DNA of 64,000 nt from Pontibacter harenae (GTDB lineage: Bacteria > Bacteroidota > Bacteroidia > Cytophagales > Hymenobacteraceae), in NCBI RefSeq assembly GCF_020907245.1, contig NZ_JAJJWH010000004.1, positions 124,001 through 188,000 on the forward strand, read 5' to 3'. The notes below the pieces were generated by a model. It did no database searches, was not told where the DNA came from, and saw only the letters and a program-made list of their open reading frames with translations. Position 1 is the stretch's first letter, and each line of letters begins with the position of its first letter. A program made the translations under genes and the position numbers. Below, in pieces: positions 27,541 through 36,262 of the stretch.

Positions 27541-27819
27541 CTAAGCGTTTTCGTTTATAAGCTGTCTGTACCTTTTCTGGTTTTTACGCCACTTGTTTGC
27601 TCCCAATAGTAAACCTCCAATTGTAAAAACTGCTAATCTTAGCAGGAAGTCTGTGGATAGGTATATCTCAGATAAAGTGTTGTCTCTAAGCCTGAAAAGG
27701 TTGGAAAAAATGGAGGTAAATGCCCCCCATAGTATTCCAAAAGAAAGTACATTTCGGAGCATGCCTTTCTCTTCCTGCTTCGACCATTGCTCAATAAACT
27801 TCTGATCAAGTTTGTTCAT
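27541..27819 (-). CDS. Small two-helix membrane protein
   Basis: A 92-residue protein: charged N-terminus (LDQKFIEQWSKQEEKGMLR), hydrophobic helix at about 22-42, second helix at about 57-75 (LLRLAVFTIGGLLLGANKW), and a basic tail. I do not know the family. It lies between the phosphoribosyltransferase and rdgB genes on the same strand, with about 50-base gaps on each side. Confidence 0.65.
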   Translation of the reverse strand: MNKLDQKFIEQWSKQEEKGMLRNVLSFGILWGAFTSIFSNLFRLRDNTLSEIYLSTDFLLRLAVFTIGGLLLGANKWRKNQKRYRQLINENA

Positions 27820-27866
27820 GCTTCATTTTTTATAAACGGAAGCCAATCCTGTAAGAGTCGATAAAA

Positions 27867-28376
27867 TCAATGTAGGTATGCAGCTACTTCGTCTTCCTCC
27901 AGCACCACATCTACTCGTTCCCGTAGGGTAGTGGCCAATGAATAGCCCGTATAAGTGGAGGCAATTGGGTATAGCGTGTGGTGGCGGTTTACCAATGTGG
28001 CAACCTCTACCTTTTTAGGGTTTTGCTGCAGAAAGGTGTTTAACGTATAAGCTAGTGTTTTACCCGTGTTCAGTACATCATCTACTAATATAATCACTCT
28101 GCCAGATAAAGAAAATGTGTCAGGCGATAACTGAATAGGACTCTGAAGAGGAGCGGTTTTATCAAGTTTCACCTGAAGGAGGTCAAGTTTAATGTCCGCT
28201 ATAGAGTCGAGTTTCTGTGCCAACATTTCGGCCATAACGTATCCGTTCGGATAGACACCAGCCAATATAAGCTCCTGCTCGTCAAAGTTCTGCTCATAAA
28301 TTTCGTAAGCCATCCGAATAATTTTCTGCTGGATTTGTGCTTTGTCTAATATCAGGTTTTGCTGTGGGTATGTCAT
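27867..28376 (-). CDS. PyrR-like phosphoribosyltransferase
   Basis: A 169-residue type I phosphoribosyltransferase. The PRPP-binding loop is VIILVDDVLNTGKTLAY near residues 94-110, preceded by the flexible-loop region QVKLDKT. The sequence resembles the PyrR/uracil or hypoxanthine branch, with the N-terminal ILDKAQIQQKIIRMAYEIYE typical of PyrR. It could be a nucleobase salvage enzyme or a moonlighting pyr regulator; no pyr genes are near. The substrate is uncertain. Confidence 0.88.
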   Translation of the reverse strand: MTYPQQNLILDKAQIQQKIIRMAYEIYEQNFDEQELILAGVYPNGYVMAEMLAQKLDSIADIKLDLLQVKLDKTAPLQSPIQLSPDTFSLSGRVIILVDDVLNTGKTLAYTLNTFLQQNPKKVEVATLVNRHHTLYPIASTYTGYSLATTLRERVDVVLEEDEVAAYLH

Positions 28377-28512
28377 GGTAAAAAGCTATAGTTGGCCAGA
28401 AACTGCTTGCTGCAGCATTGGCAAATTTAAAAGAATATTTAAAGGCACTGCATCTTTTACGTTTTCTGTAAAATAATTTGATTAAGAAGGTTTTACTTTT
28501 GAAAATATTCCT

Positions 28513-28520
28513 TAAATTTG
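28513..28520 (+). promoter_or_regulatory. -7 element for rpmE2
   Basis: TAAATTTG matches TAnnTTTG, 40 bases upstream of the rpmE2 ATG. Confidence 0.55.
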
Positions 28521-28560
28521 CAGTCCGATTTAGAATTAAGGTTAATAAACGTTTATAATA

Positions 28561-28806
28561 ATGAAAAAAGGCATTCACCCAGAATACAGAGATGTGGTAT
28601 TCCAGGACATGACGAGTGATTTTAAATTTATCACCCGCTCTACTATGACTTCTGAAGAGACTATCACTTGGGAAGACGGTAAAGAGTATCCTGTAATCAA
28701 AGTGGAAGTTTCTTCTGCATCGCACCCATTCTACACAGGTAAAAACATCTTTGTTGACACTGCGGGTCGTGTGGAGAAATTCAACAAGCGCTATATCAAA
28801 AAATAA
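28561..28806 (+). CDS. rpmE2: 50S ribosomal protein L31 type B
   Basis: An 81-residue ribosomal protein starting [17 protein letters not shown] with [21 protein letters not shown] near the C-terminus. It lacks the zinc-binding Cys of the A type, as expected for the C-minus B paralogue, which is the standard form in Bacteroidota. It is monocistronic between its own promoter and terminator. Zinc-dependent regulation is known for type B in other phyla, but I see no Zur-like box here. Confidence 0.98.
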   Translation: MKKGIHPEYRDVVFQDMTSDFKFITRSTMTSEETITWEDGKEYPVIKVEVSSASHPFYTGKNIFVDTAGRVEKFNKRYIKK

Positions 28807-28839
28807 AGCGTTTCTACACGGTTAAAACGTTTCAATAGC

Positions 28840-28879
28840 AAAGTCTTCTCGGAAGTTTCGGGGAGACTTTTTTATTTTT
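28840..28879 (+). terminator. Terminator of rpmE2, abutting the next promoter
   Basis: Nine-base-pair stem (28840-28848 with 28862-28870, one wobble), then a T run reaching 28873. The run merges directly with the TATTTTTG promoter of the next gene. Confidence 0.8.
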
Positions 28880-28880
28880 G
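28873..28880 (+). promoter_or_regulatory. -7 element adjacent to the GlmU-like start codon
   Basis: TATTTTTG matches TAnnTTTG and ends five bases before the ATG at 28886. If used, the message would be leaderless or nearly so. Confidence 0.5.
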
Positions 28881-28885
28881 TACCT

Positions 28886-30091
28886 ATGAACATTATCCTC
28901 TTCGACGAACCTACTATACGCAAAGCGCTGTTGCCTTTTACTTTTACCAGGCCAGTGGCTGAAATACGTGTGGGTATTTTAACAATATCCGATAAGTGGC
29001 GCGAATATACAGGCGAAGCAGTTTCTTTTCTGACACAACCTTATTTGCAGGAGAAATTTGCGCTGCATTTCGGAAACAAGAATATCTATATTAACGGTGC
29101 TGTGTGCCCGAACGAAGGCTTGGTGAATGCTATAAAGGCACTAAAAATGGGCGAAGCCTTATATCATGGCGACTTGTTGGTGGCGCTGCATGGCGATAAC
29201 CTGGAGCTTCATACAGTAGATCAGTTGGTAGACTATGCTGCTAGCAAAAGGCAGGAGTGCGGGACTTGTACCATTGTAAAAGAAGTATGGGAAATATTCC
29301 AATTTAATGGCGAGCAGATCAGAAGCGATTTCGAATTGCTAACGAAGGGCCGCAAAAGCCAACCAGTAGGCGACAAACATACCATTGTTTACAACGAAGA
29401 GAATATATTTATAGAAGAGGGTGTTAAGATTCGCGCAGCCGTGCTGAATGCTGAAGATGGACCGATATATTTAGGCAAGAATTCACAGGTATCGGAGGGG
29501 GCTTTGATTAGGGGGCCTTTTGCACTTGGCGAAAACAGCCAGGTAGCCATGGGCGCCAAAGTGCGTGGCGATGTAACGGTAGGACCGTATTGTAAAATTG
29601 GTGGTGAAGTAAGCGCTTCTGTTTTGTTTGCTTATAGCAACAAAGGCCACGATGGCTATTTAGGAAACTCTGTAATTGGCGAATGGTGTAACTTGGGAGC
29701 AGATACAAATACCTCTAACCTGAAGAACAACTATGCGCAGGTAAAGCTATGGAGTTATGTTAAAAACGGTTTCAAAAATACAGGACAGCAATTTTGCGGC
29801 TTGATGATGGGAGACCATAGTAAATGCGGCATTAACACCATGTTTAATACAGGCACCGTGGTAGGCGTTAGCGCAAATATTTATGGTGCTGGTTTCCCGC
29901 GTAACTTTGTGCCGTCGTTCTCCTGGGGTGGTGCAGCTGGCTTCGAAACTTATAAAATTGAGAAAGCCTTTGAAGTTGCTGAAAAAGTAATGGCCCGCCG
30001 TGGCATAGAACTGTGCGACAAAGAAAAAGCCATACTCAAAACCATCTACGACTATAGCGACGACCTAAGAGCCTGGGATAAAAATGTTTGA
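28886..30091 (+). CDS. GlmU-like putative sugar nucleotidyltransferase
   Basis: A 401-residue protein. The N-terminal 180 residues resemble a nucleotidyltransferase fold (MNIILFDEPTIRKALLPFTF, RPVAEIRVGI) but lack the usual glycine-rich LxAGxGTRM signature of GlmU. The C-terminal half is a left-handed beta helix of hexapeptide repeats (about 190-350), with MMGDHSKCGINTMFNTGTVVG. This combination is the Bacteroidota GlmU-family protein annotated as a putative N-acetylglucosamine-1-phosphate uridyltransferase. The exact substrate is not established here. The gene precedes holB with a 57-base gap. Confidence 0.85.
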   Translation: MNIILFDEPTIRKALLPFTFTRPVAEIRVGILTISDKWREYTGEAVSFLTQPYLQEKFALHFGNKNIYINGAVCPNEGLVNAIKALKMGEALYHGDLLVALHGDNLELHTVDQLVDYAASKRQECGTCTIVKEVWEIFQFNGEQIRSDFELLTKGRKSQPVGDKHTIVYNEENIFIEEGVKIRAAVLNAEDGPIYLGKNSQVSEGALIRGPFALGENSQVAMGAKVRGDVTVGPYCKIGGEVSASVLFAYSNKGHDGYLGNSVIGEWCNLGADTNTSNLKNNYAQVKLWSYVKNGFKNTGQQFCGLMMGDHSKCGINTMFNTGTVVGVSANIYGAGFPRNFVPSFSWGGAAGFETYKIEKAFEVAEKVMARRGIELCDKEKAILKTIYDYSDDLRAWDKNV

Positions 30092-30106
30092 TGATTGAAA
30101 GGCTAA

Positions 30107-30141
30107 AACAAACAAATTCATAATTGCTAATTCTTAATTCC
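30107..30141. repeat. AT-rich ATTCATAATT/AATTCTTAA intergenic repeat, copy 1
   Basis: An AT-rich tract with attcataatt followed by aattcttaatt, in the gap between the GlmU-like gene and holB and eight bases before the holB GTG start. A similar arrangement lies before hemC at 31318-31347. Confidence 0.4.
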
Positions 30142-30148
30142 TCAAATC

Positions 30149-31273
30149 GTGCTTTTCTCACAGATATTAGGCCATAACGAAGCAAAGCAGCTGCTGCTAA
30201 AGTCGGTGCAGCATAACCATGTGGCGCATGCGCAGCTGTTTTTGGGGCAGGAGGGAAGTGCAAACCTGGCGCTGGCGCTGGCGTACGCCACCTACATCAA
30301 CTGCGAGGACAAACAGCCCAACGATTCATGTGGAACATGTAACAGCTGTGTGAAAATGAACAAGCTGGTGCACCCCGATTTTAACTTTGTGATGCCCGTA
30401 ACCAGCACAAAAAGTGTAACGAAGGATGTGCTAAGCCAGAAATTTCTGGCAGAGTGGCGCGAGTTTGTGCTGGCGAGCCCGTACCAGGGGCTGAATGAGT
30501 GGATGCAGTATATTGGGGCAGAAAATAAGCAAGGCAACATCTCAAAAGAAGAAAGCCGCCAACTGGTAAAACTTGTTTCGCTGAAGGCTTTTGAGGGAGA
30601 TTATAAGATTGTGCTGATTTGGCTACCAGAGTTGATGCATTCCACTGCGGCTAATGCCCTGCTGAAACTGCTGGAGGAGCCGCCTGCCAAAACTTTGTTT
30701 TTATTAGTGTCGCAATCAGCAGAGAAGCTTCTGGCAACCATCACCTCCCGTACCCAGATTGTGCAGGTGCGTAATTTTACGGAGCAGGAAGTAGTAACAT
30801 ATCTACAGGAGAAGCATAACCTGGACCGGGATACAGCTTACCAAATATCGCAGTTAGCGGAAGGTAGCCTGAATTCGGCGGCAAAACTTACAAACGAAAT
30901 TAGTAGCGACTATTTTGCTTTTTTTACAGAATGGATGCGCGCTTGCTATAGCTATAAATTTACTGAGGTGGTGGACATGAGTGAGAAGTTTCAGACGCTA
31001 GGGCGCGAAAACCAGAAGAATTTTCTGCTGTACGCGCTAAACCTTTTGCGAAAAGTAGTGCTTTTTGGTGTAGATAGTTCTCTGATAACTTACTTGCCAC
31101 CAAACGAGCTAGACTTTGTACAGAAGTTCTCGAAAGTTATTACAGGCTCGAATGCAGGGGAGGTGACGGAAGAACTTAGCCAAGCTCATTATTATATAGA
31201 ACGCAACGCTAATCCTAAAATGATTTTTGTGGATAGCTCTATCCAGTTGGCAGGTTATATGCGTAAAAATTAA
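30149..31273 (+). CDS. holB: DNA polymerase III delta-prime subunit
   Basis: A 374-residue clamp-loader subunit. The N-terminal FSQILGHNEAKQLLLKSV and HAQLFLGQEGSANLALALAYA correspond to the AAA+ core with a degenerate P-loop, as normal for the non-hydrolysing delta-prime. Zinc-binding Cys lie near CEDKQPNDSCGTCNSC. The sensor region is ANALLKLLEEPPAKTLFLL, followed by the SRC-like ITSRTQIV. The C-terminal half, about 210-374, is the helical collar. It starts with GTG at 30149. It acts with DnaX and HolA in loading the beta clamp. Confidence 0.95.
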   Translation: MLFSQILGHNEAKQLLLKSVQHNHVAHAQLFLGQEGSANLALALAYATYINCEDKQPNDSCGTCNSCVKMNKLVHPDFNFVMPVTSTKSVTKDVLSQKFLAEWREFVLASPYQGLNEWMQYIGAENKQGNISKEESRQLVKLVSLKAFEGDYKIVLIWLPELMHSTAANALLKLLEEPPAKTLFLLVSQSAEKLLATITSRTQIVQVRNFTEQEVVTYLQEKHNLDRDTAYQISQLAEGSLNSAAKLTNEISSDYFAFFTEWMRACYSYKFTEVVDMSEKFQTLGRENQKNFLLYALNLLRKVVLFGVDSSLITYLPPNELDFVQKFSKVITGSNAGEVTEELSQAHYYIERNANPKMIFVDSSIQLAGYMRKN

Positions 31274-31317
31274 TACCTGACTGGTTAAAGTTGTGGGTAA
31301 TTTGTGCTGTTTTTGCC

Positions 31318-31347
31318 ATTCATAATTTTTGATTCATAATTCTTAAA
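31318..31347. repeat. AT-rich ATTCATAATT intergenic repeat, copy 2
   Basis: Two direct copies of attcataatt (31318-31327 and 31332-31341) followed by cttaa, ending ten bases before the hemC start. Confidence 0.4.
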
Positions 31348-31357
31348 GAGCAAATCC

Positions 31358-32305
31358 TTGGAAGAAAATATAAAAGATAAAACCATACGAATTGGTACGC
31401 GCGGTAGCAAACTTGCTTTGTGGCAGGCAGAGCATACGGCGGAGAAACTGCAGGCGGCAGGCCTGAAAACAGAGCTGGTGATTATTAGCACCAAAGGCGA
31501 CCAGGTACTGGATAAATCCCTGGATAAGATTGGCTCTAAAGGTGTGTTTACGGAAGAACTGGAAGTAAGCCTGCGCGATGGGAGTATCGAAATTGCTGTA
31601 CACAGCGCCAAAGATGTGCAGTCGAGTATACCTGCTGATCTGGAACTGCTGGCATTTATGGAGCGCGAGCAGGTGCATGATGTTATTCTTTCGTTCGACC
31701 CGAATTTTAAGCTTGAGCGCGATAGTAAAGTGGTGATAGGTACCTCCTCTACCCGTAGAAGAGCCTTGCTTAAAAAGTACTATCCTAATGTTACGACTGC
31801 AGAGTCAAGAGGGAACCTGCAGACGCGCCTGAAAAAGCTAGAAGATAAGCAGTTTGATGCTCTGATGCTGGCTTACGCTGGTGTGTACCGTATGGGCTAT
31901 GACAATTTAATTGTGCATGACTTTCCTTCAGAAGAGTTTGTGCCTGCTGCAGGACAAGGAAGTGTGGCTATTGAATGTGCGAAAGACCTGGAGCCTGAAC
32001 TGAAGCAAAGCATAAAAGAGGCACTAAACCACACCGAAACCTATACTTGCCTTTTGGCCGAGCGTGCTTTTCTAAGAACAATGGAAGGTGGCTGTAGTAT
32101 TCCGTCGTTTGCGCTGGCTCATTTGGAGGACGGTACAGTAAGTATACACGGTGGTATTGTAAGCCTAGACGGTAAAACGCTATTACAAGAAACCATGACA
32201 GCTCCAGCCGCGGAGGCCGATGCGCTAGGCATAAAACTGGCTAAAACTATACTTGCCCAAGGTGGCGATCAGATACTGAAAAGCATCAAAGAGCAAAGGG
32301 CGTAG
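31358..32305 (+). CDS. hemC: Hydroxymethylbilane synthase (porphobilinogen deaminase)
   Basis: A 315-residue enzyme polymerising four porphobilinogen units into hydroxymethylbilane for tetrapyrroles. Motifs: IRIGTRGSKLALWQAE, STKGDQVLDKSLDKIGSKGVFTEEL, VHSAKDVQ, GTSSTRRRALL, ESRGNLQTRL and MEGGCSIPS, whose Cys carries the dipyrromethane cofactor. The start is TTG at 31358, since no in-frame ATG precedes the conserved N-terminus. It stands apart from other heme genes here. Confidence 0.97.
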   Translation: MEENIKDKTIRIGTRGSKLALWQAEHTAEKLQAAGLKTELVIISTKGDQVLDKSLDKIGSKGVFTEELEVSLRDGSIEIAVHSAKDVQSSIPADLELLAFMEREQVHDVILSFDPNFKLERDSKVVIGTSSTRRRALLKKYYPNVTTAESRGNLQTRLKKLEDKQFDALMLAYAGVYRMGYDNLIVHDFPSEEFVPAAGQGSVAIECAKDLEPELKQSIKEALNHTETYTCLLAERAFLRTMEGGCSIPSFALAHLEDGTVSIHGGIVSLDGKTLLQETMTAPAAEADALGIKLAKTILAQGGDQILKSIKEQRA

Positions 32306-32448
32306 TATTGCTAATCGTTGCTCGTTATTTGTTGTTCGCTTATACTGGCGTATCTGATAAAGCGCAGATTTTGATGTACTCAAGTGTTTGTTAGCTAATT
32401 AGGCTACTCAATACGTACTACGTGTGCTAAATAAGCTTTATATAAAGC

Positions 32449-32486
32449 AAAAGCCTCTGACAGATAAACTGCGCAGAGGCTTTTTT
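32449..32486. terminator. Terminator between hemC and the AGCS transporter
   Basis: Perfect 11-base-pair stem (32449-32459 with 32474-32484), then a T run; with a short A run on the other side it may serve both convergent genes. Confidence 0.88.
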
Positions 32487-32510
32487 ATGAACGAGGACTA
32501 AGAGATTTAC

Positions 32511-34064
32511 TTATATTTTTTCTACTTTAGCCTGAACGGCTTCTTCTGTTAAGGGCTGCTTATTAGAAGAACGGGCATATTGCAAAAAGGCTTGCATATC
32601 GCTTTTTACAACAGGCGCTAACATATAAAGGCCGATCATGTTCGGTATACTCATGGCAAATAGCATGGCATCCGAAAAAGCTACCACGCTATTTAACTGC
32701 ATTGGTGCTCCAAGCACTACAAAAGCGCAGAAAATGATTTTAAAGCTGATATCAGCTATTTTGTTATTTCCGAAAAGGTAAGTCCAGGATTTCAGGCCGT
32801 AGTACGACCAGGTAATCATGGTGGAGAAGGCGAAAAGAATAACGGCACCTGCCAGCACCATAGGGAACCAGCTGATAACAGTCGCAAACGAAGCAGAGGT
32901 AAGGGCAATGCCATCACCAGAGTCTAAAGTGTAAGCGCCTGTTACCACAATAACCAAAGCTGTCATGGTGCATACTATAACCGTATCAATAAATGGCTCC
33001 AGAGAAGCCACAAAGCCTTCGGTTACGGGCACATTGGTTTTAACGGCAGAGTGTGCGATAGAGGCAGAACCTATACCAGCTTCGTTAGAGAACATACCGC
33101 GTCTTAAACCCTGAATCATGACGCCCACAACACCGCCTCCTATGGCACTGGCTGTAAAGGCACCTTCAAAAATGGCGGCAAAAGCAGCTGGGATCTGCGT
33201 AATATTTACTGCTAGTACAATAATGGCCGCCACTATGTAAACACCGCACATTAAAGGCACCACTTTTTCGGTTACCTGTGCAATGCTCTTCATGCCGCCT
33301 AATATAACAAGTCCGACCAGCACCGCCATAATCAGGCCGAAGATCCAGGCATTACCGCCTCCGAAAAAAGAGGCTTCGCCGCCAGTTACACTAATAATCT
33401 GTTGCGTAGCCTGGTTTATCTGGAACATGTTACCAGCTCCTATAGCTCCTCCAATACACATTAAAGCAAAAAACGCCGCCAGAAATTTACCTACTTTTCC
33501 AAAACCTCTTTCACTGAGGCCCTTGTTCAGGTAGTGCATCGGTCCACCCGATACGGTTCCATCAGCGTGTTCGGTGCGGTACTTTACGCCTAGCGTACAG
33601 GAAACAAATTTAGATGACATACCTAGCAAACCTGCCATGATCATCCAAAAAGTAGCGCCAGGGCCGCCTAAGGATATAGCAATGGCTACACCAGCAATGT
33701 TACCAAGGCCTACAGTACCCGAAACAGCAGCTGTTAATGCCTGGAAATGAGAAACCTCGCCTGGGGCACCTGGTTGATTATATTTGCCACGCACAATATC
33801 AATGGCATGTTTAAAACCTCTGATGTTGATAAAGCCTAGGTAGAAAGTGAAAAACAGGGCACCCAGCAGGAGCCATATTAATATGAGCGGTATTCCCATC
33901 GTGTCTGAGATCGGAAGTTCATAAAAAACGATTTCTGATATGGCTTGTGCGGAAGGGGCGATAGCAGACTCAATTTGCTCGTCAATAGTTGCTTTGGGAG
34001 CACGTGCAAAAAGGCTGGTAAGGGGTAGTAGAAAGATTAGTAAACTAAGGAAAGATCTTTTCAT
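32511..34064 (-). CDS. Sodium:alanine/glycine symporter (AGCS family)
   Basis: A 517-residue inner-membrane transporter. An N-terminal signal-like helix ([20 protein letters not shown]) precedes a periplasmic stretch, then about 11 helices. The AGCS signature [28 protein letters not shown] and [17 protein letters not shown] are intact. It couples sodium entry to uptake of alanine, glycine or related small amino acids. It is single, with its own terminator. A second amino-acid symporter of a different family (NSS) is 2.2 kb away. Confidence 0.95.
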   Translation of the reverse strand: MKRSFLSLLIFLLPLTSLFARAPKATIDEQIESAIAPSAQAISEIVFYELPISDTMGIPLILIWLLLGALFFTFYLGFINIRGFKHAIDIVRGKYNQPGAPGEVSHFQALTAAVSGTVGLGNIAGVAIAISLGGPGATFWMIMAGLLGMSSKFVSCTLGVKYRTEHADGTVSGGPMHYLNKGLSERGFGKVGKFLAAFFALMCIGGAIGAGNMFQINQATQQIISVTGGEASFFGGGNAWIFGLIMAVLVGLVILGGMKSIAQVTEKVVPLMCGVYIVAAIIVLAVNITQIPAAFAAIFEGAFTASAIGGGVVGVMIQGLRRGMFSNEAGIGSASIAHSAVKTNVPVTEGFVASLEPFIDTVIVCTMTALVIVVTGAYTLDSGDGIALTSASFATVISWFPMVLAGAVILFAFSTMITWSYYGLKSWTYLFGNNKIADISFKIIFCAFVVLGAPMQLNSVVAFSDAMLFAMSIPNMIGLYMLAPVVKSDMQAFLQYARSSNKQPLTEEAVQAKVEKI

Positions 34065-34417
34065 TAAACTATATAAAGTTGGTGATTTCCCTTAAGATAG
34101 CAAAATATAGCCTTTTTCTAAAGTTTTGAAGCATTTTGCGTCTATTAGTTATATAAAAAACATGTAATATTATATTTTGTGCATTAGGCTTGTAGAAAGT
34201 CTATTTTTATAAGTATAAATTATGAAAATATAATTTAACCGTTAGGTGCGTGCTGTAAGGTTAAGTTGGTATAGTGGCGTAGTCAGACATTTAGATATGT
34301 ATAAAAGACACTCTTGCCAGAAAAATGCAGAAAAGTATAAATCAGTACTAAAAAGAATTAAATTTGATATTTGAGTAGAACACTCATCTTGTTAAATACG
34401 CTCAATACAATATTTTT
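34065..34417. other. AT-rich divergent intergenic region
   Basis: About 350 bases between the divergent AGCS and cyclophilin genes. Very AT-rich. I find no gene, RNA, repeat or clear promoter consensus. Confidence 0.5.
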
Positions 34418-35065
34418 ATGAAACTGCAGAAGTTTATATTTGTTGCCGCAGCCGCTCTATTATTGTTACCAGCTACTCTGCTGGCACAAAAGCCGAAGGG
34501 CAAAGACCAACTTGTAACCATTACCACACCGCAAGGTGAAATTAAGCTGATCCTTTTTGATGATACCCCACAGCATAAAAAAAACTTTTTGAAGTTGGCA
34601 AAGGAAGGATTTTACGATGGCACCACCTTTCATAGGGTAATCGACGGCTTTATGATTCAGGGCGGAGATCCTAACACAAAAGACGAAGATCCGCGTAACG
34701 ACGGTGCGGGCGGCCCAGGTTACCAAGTGCCTGCCGAAATCATTCCAGCACATAAACACGTACGTGGAGCCGTGGCGGCAGCCAGGCAAGGGGATTATGT
34801 AAATCCAACCAAAGCCTCTAGTGGCTCTCAGTTTTACATCGTAGAGAACCACAACGGCACACCCATGCTAAACGAGGCTTATACCGTTTTTGGGCAGGTA
34901 GTAGATGGCTTGGATGTGATTGATAAAATTGCCGAGCAGCCTACAGATGGCCGCGACAGACCCTTAACCGATGTGAAGATGGATGTGAAGGTAGAAAAGG
35001 TGAAGAAAAAGAAGGTATCTAAGAAGTACAACTACAACTATAATACACAGACACTTGCAAGCTAA
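34418..35065 (+). CDS. Exported cyclophilin-type peptidyl-prolyl isomerase
   Basis: A 215-residue protein with a signal peptide (MKLQKFIFVAAAALLLLPATLLAQ) and a complete cyclophilin domain. Catalytic landmarks are TFHRVIDGFMIQGGDP with the active Arg, GSQFYIV and NEAYTVFGQVVDGLDVI. The C-terminus is a lysine-rich run (KVEKVKKKKVSKKYNYNYN). It probably assists folding of periplasmic or outer-membrane proteins. One base separates it from the following reductase gene, so they form an operon. Confidence 0.95.
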   Translation: MKLQKFIFVAAAALLLLPATLLAQKPKGKDQLVTITTPQGEIKLILFDDTPQHKKNFLKLAKEGFYDGTTFHRVIDGFMIQGGDPNTKDEDPRNDGAGGPGYQVPAEIIPAHKHVRGAVAAARQGDYVNPTKASSGSQFYIVENHNGTPMLNEAYTVFGQVVDGLDVIDKIAEQPTDGRDRPLTDVKMDVKVEKVKKKKVSKKYNYNYNTQTLAS

Positions 35066-35066
35066 C

Positions 35067-35978
35067 ATGAAAAAAATACTTCTAACAGGTTCTAATGGCC
35101 TACTAGGGCAGAAACTAGCGGAGCTGCTGCTGCCTAATGCCAATGTGGAACTGCTGGCTACCAGTCGTGGCGAGAATAAACTAGCCGAAATTTTTCCGAC
35201 ACTGTCTTTCCGTGCGATGGATGTAACCAACCCAGAACAGGTAGACGAGGTGGTAAAGGATTTTCAGCCAACGCACCTGATTCATACCGCTGCCATGACC
35301 AATGTGGACCAATGTGAGAGCGACAGAGAAGGAGCCTTGCTTCAGAACCGTGATGCTGTACAATACTTAGTAGACGCTTGTGAGAAGTATAACGTGCACC
35401 TGATTCATGTGTCTACAGACTTTATTTTCGACGGCGAAGACGGCCCTTATACGGAAGAGGCAGAGGCGGACCCCGTAAACTTCTATGGCGAAACGAAGCG
35501 CTTGGCAGAGGAGATTGTGAAAAAAGCATCTTGCAAATGGGCTATACTTCGGACGGTGCTGGTATATGGGGTAGCGCATAACTATGGCCGCTCCAACATT
35601 GTGCTATGGGTGCGCGACAGCTTAAGAGCTGGAAAAGTGATCAAAGTAGTAACCGATCAGTTCCGTACGCCAACGTTAGCTGAGGACTTAGCGATGGGTT
35701 GCTGGTTAGCAGCCGAAAAAGACGCAGAGGGCATCTATAACATATCTGGCAAAGAAATGCTGACACCTTATGATATGGCCATGCAAGTAGCCGATTTCTT
35801 CGCACTCGACAAGTCTTTGATTGATAAAGCGGATGGTTCTACATTCTCACAGCCTGCGAAACGCCCGCCACGCACTGGCTTCAATATTTTTAAGGCAGAA
35901 ACTAAATTAGGCTACGCTCCTCATAGTTTTATGGAGGGCATCCAAATGGTAGCAGAACAGGCAGAAGCCGAGGCCTAG
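35067..35978 (+). CDS. RmlD-like NAD(P)-dependent sugar reductase (extended SDR)
   Basis: A 303-residue protein starting MKKILLTGSNGLLGQKLAEL, a Rossmann nucleotide-binding motif. VDQCESDREGALLQNRDAV, STDFIFDGEDGPYTEE and the catalytic YGETKRLAEE (Tyr-x3-Lys) are typical of the dTDP-4-dehydrorhamnose reductase subfamily. No rhamnose pathway genes (rmlABC) are nearby, so the substrate is uncertain; many Bacteroidota carry such orphan members. Co-transcribed with the cyclophilin. Confidence 0.88.
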   Translation: MKKILLTGSNGLLGQKLAELLLPNANVELLATSRGENKLAEIFPTLSFRAMDVTNPEQVDEVVKDFQPTHLIHTAAMTNVDQCESDREGALLQNRDAVQYLVDACEKYNVHLIHVSTDFIFDGEDGPYTEEAEADPVNFYGETKRLAEEIVKKASCKWAILRTVLVYGVAHNYGRSNIVLWVRDSLRAGKVIKVVTDQFRTPTLAEDLAMGCWLAAEKDAEGIYNISGKEMLTPYDMAMQVADFFALDKSLIDKADGSTFSQPAKRPPRTGFNIFKAETKLGYAPHSFMEGIQMVAEQAEAEA

Positions 35979-36008
35979 CAGTTGGTATAGCAGCTATTCA
36001 TAATACTT

Positions 36009-36048
36009 TATCCCCTGCTGGCTTAGGTTAGAAGGGGATATACTTTTG
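36009..36048 (+). promoter_or_regulatory. Hairpin next to a -7 element after the reductase gene
   Basis: An eight-base-pair stem tatcccct/aggggata (36009-36016 with 36033-36040) is followed at once by TACTTTTG, which matches TAnnTTTG. It could be a weak terminator, a promoter for the transporter 215 bases on, or both. Confidence 0.3.
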
Positions 36049-36262
36049 TACGGCGCTTGGCTGCTATATGCTTTTGGCAATTTATTAAATCCTTCCATTG
36101 CCTCTTCTGCCTAGTCAATGCCAGATTATAGGGATTTTGTATGTTTGAGTATTAATATATCTAATTTTTAGCTGCTTAATCAAAAGCATTTTATAAATTG
36201 GATGCTTTAATTAGCAACTAAACACATTCACCCAAGCTAAACTAATCTACTTTAACTTTTTT

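Noticed and set aside
36009..36048. A definite terminator after the RmlD-like gene
   Set aside because: The stem is short and no T run follows directly; kept only as a low-confidence regulatory feature.
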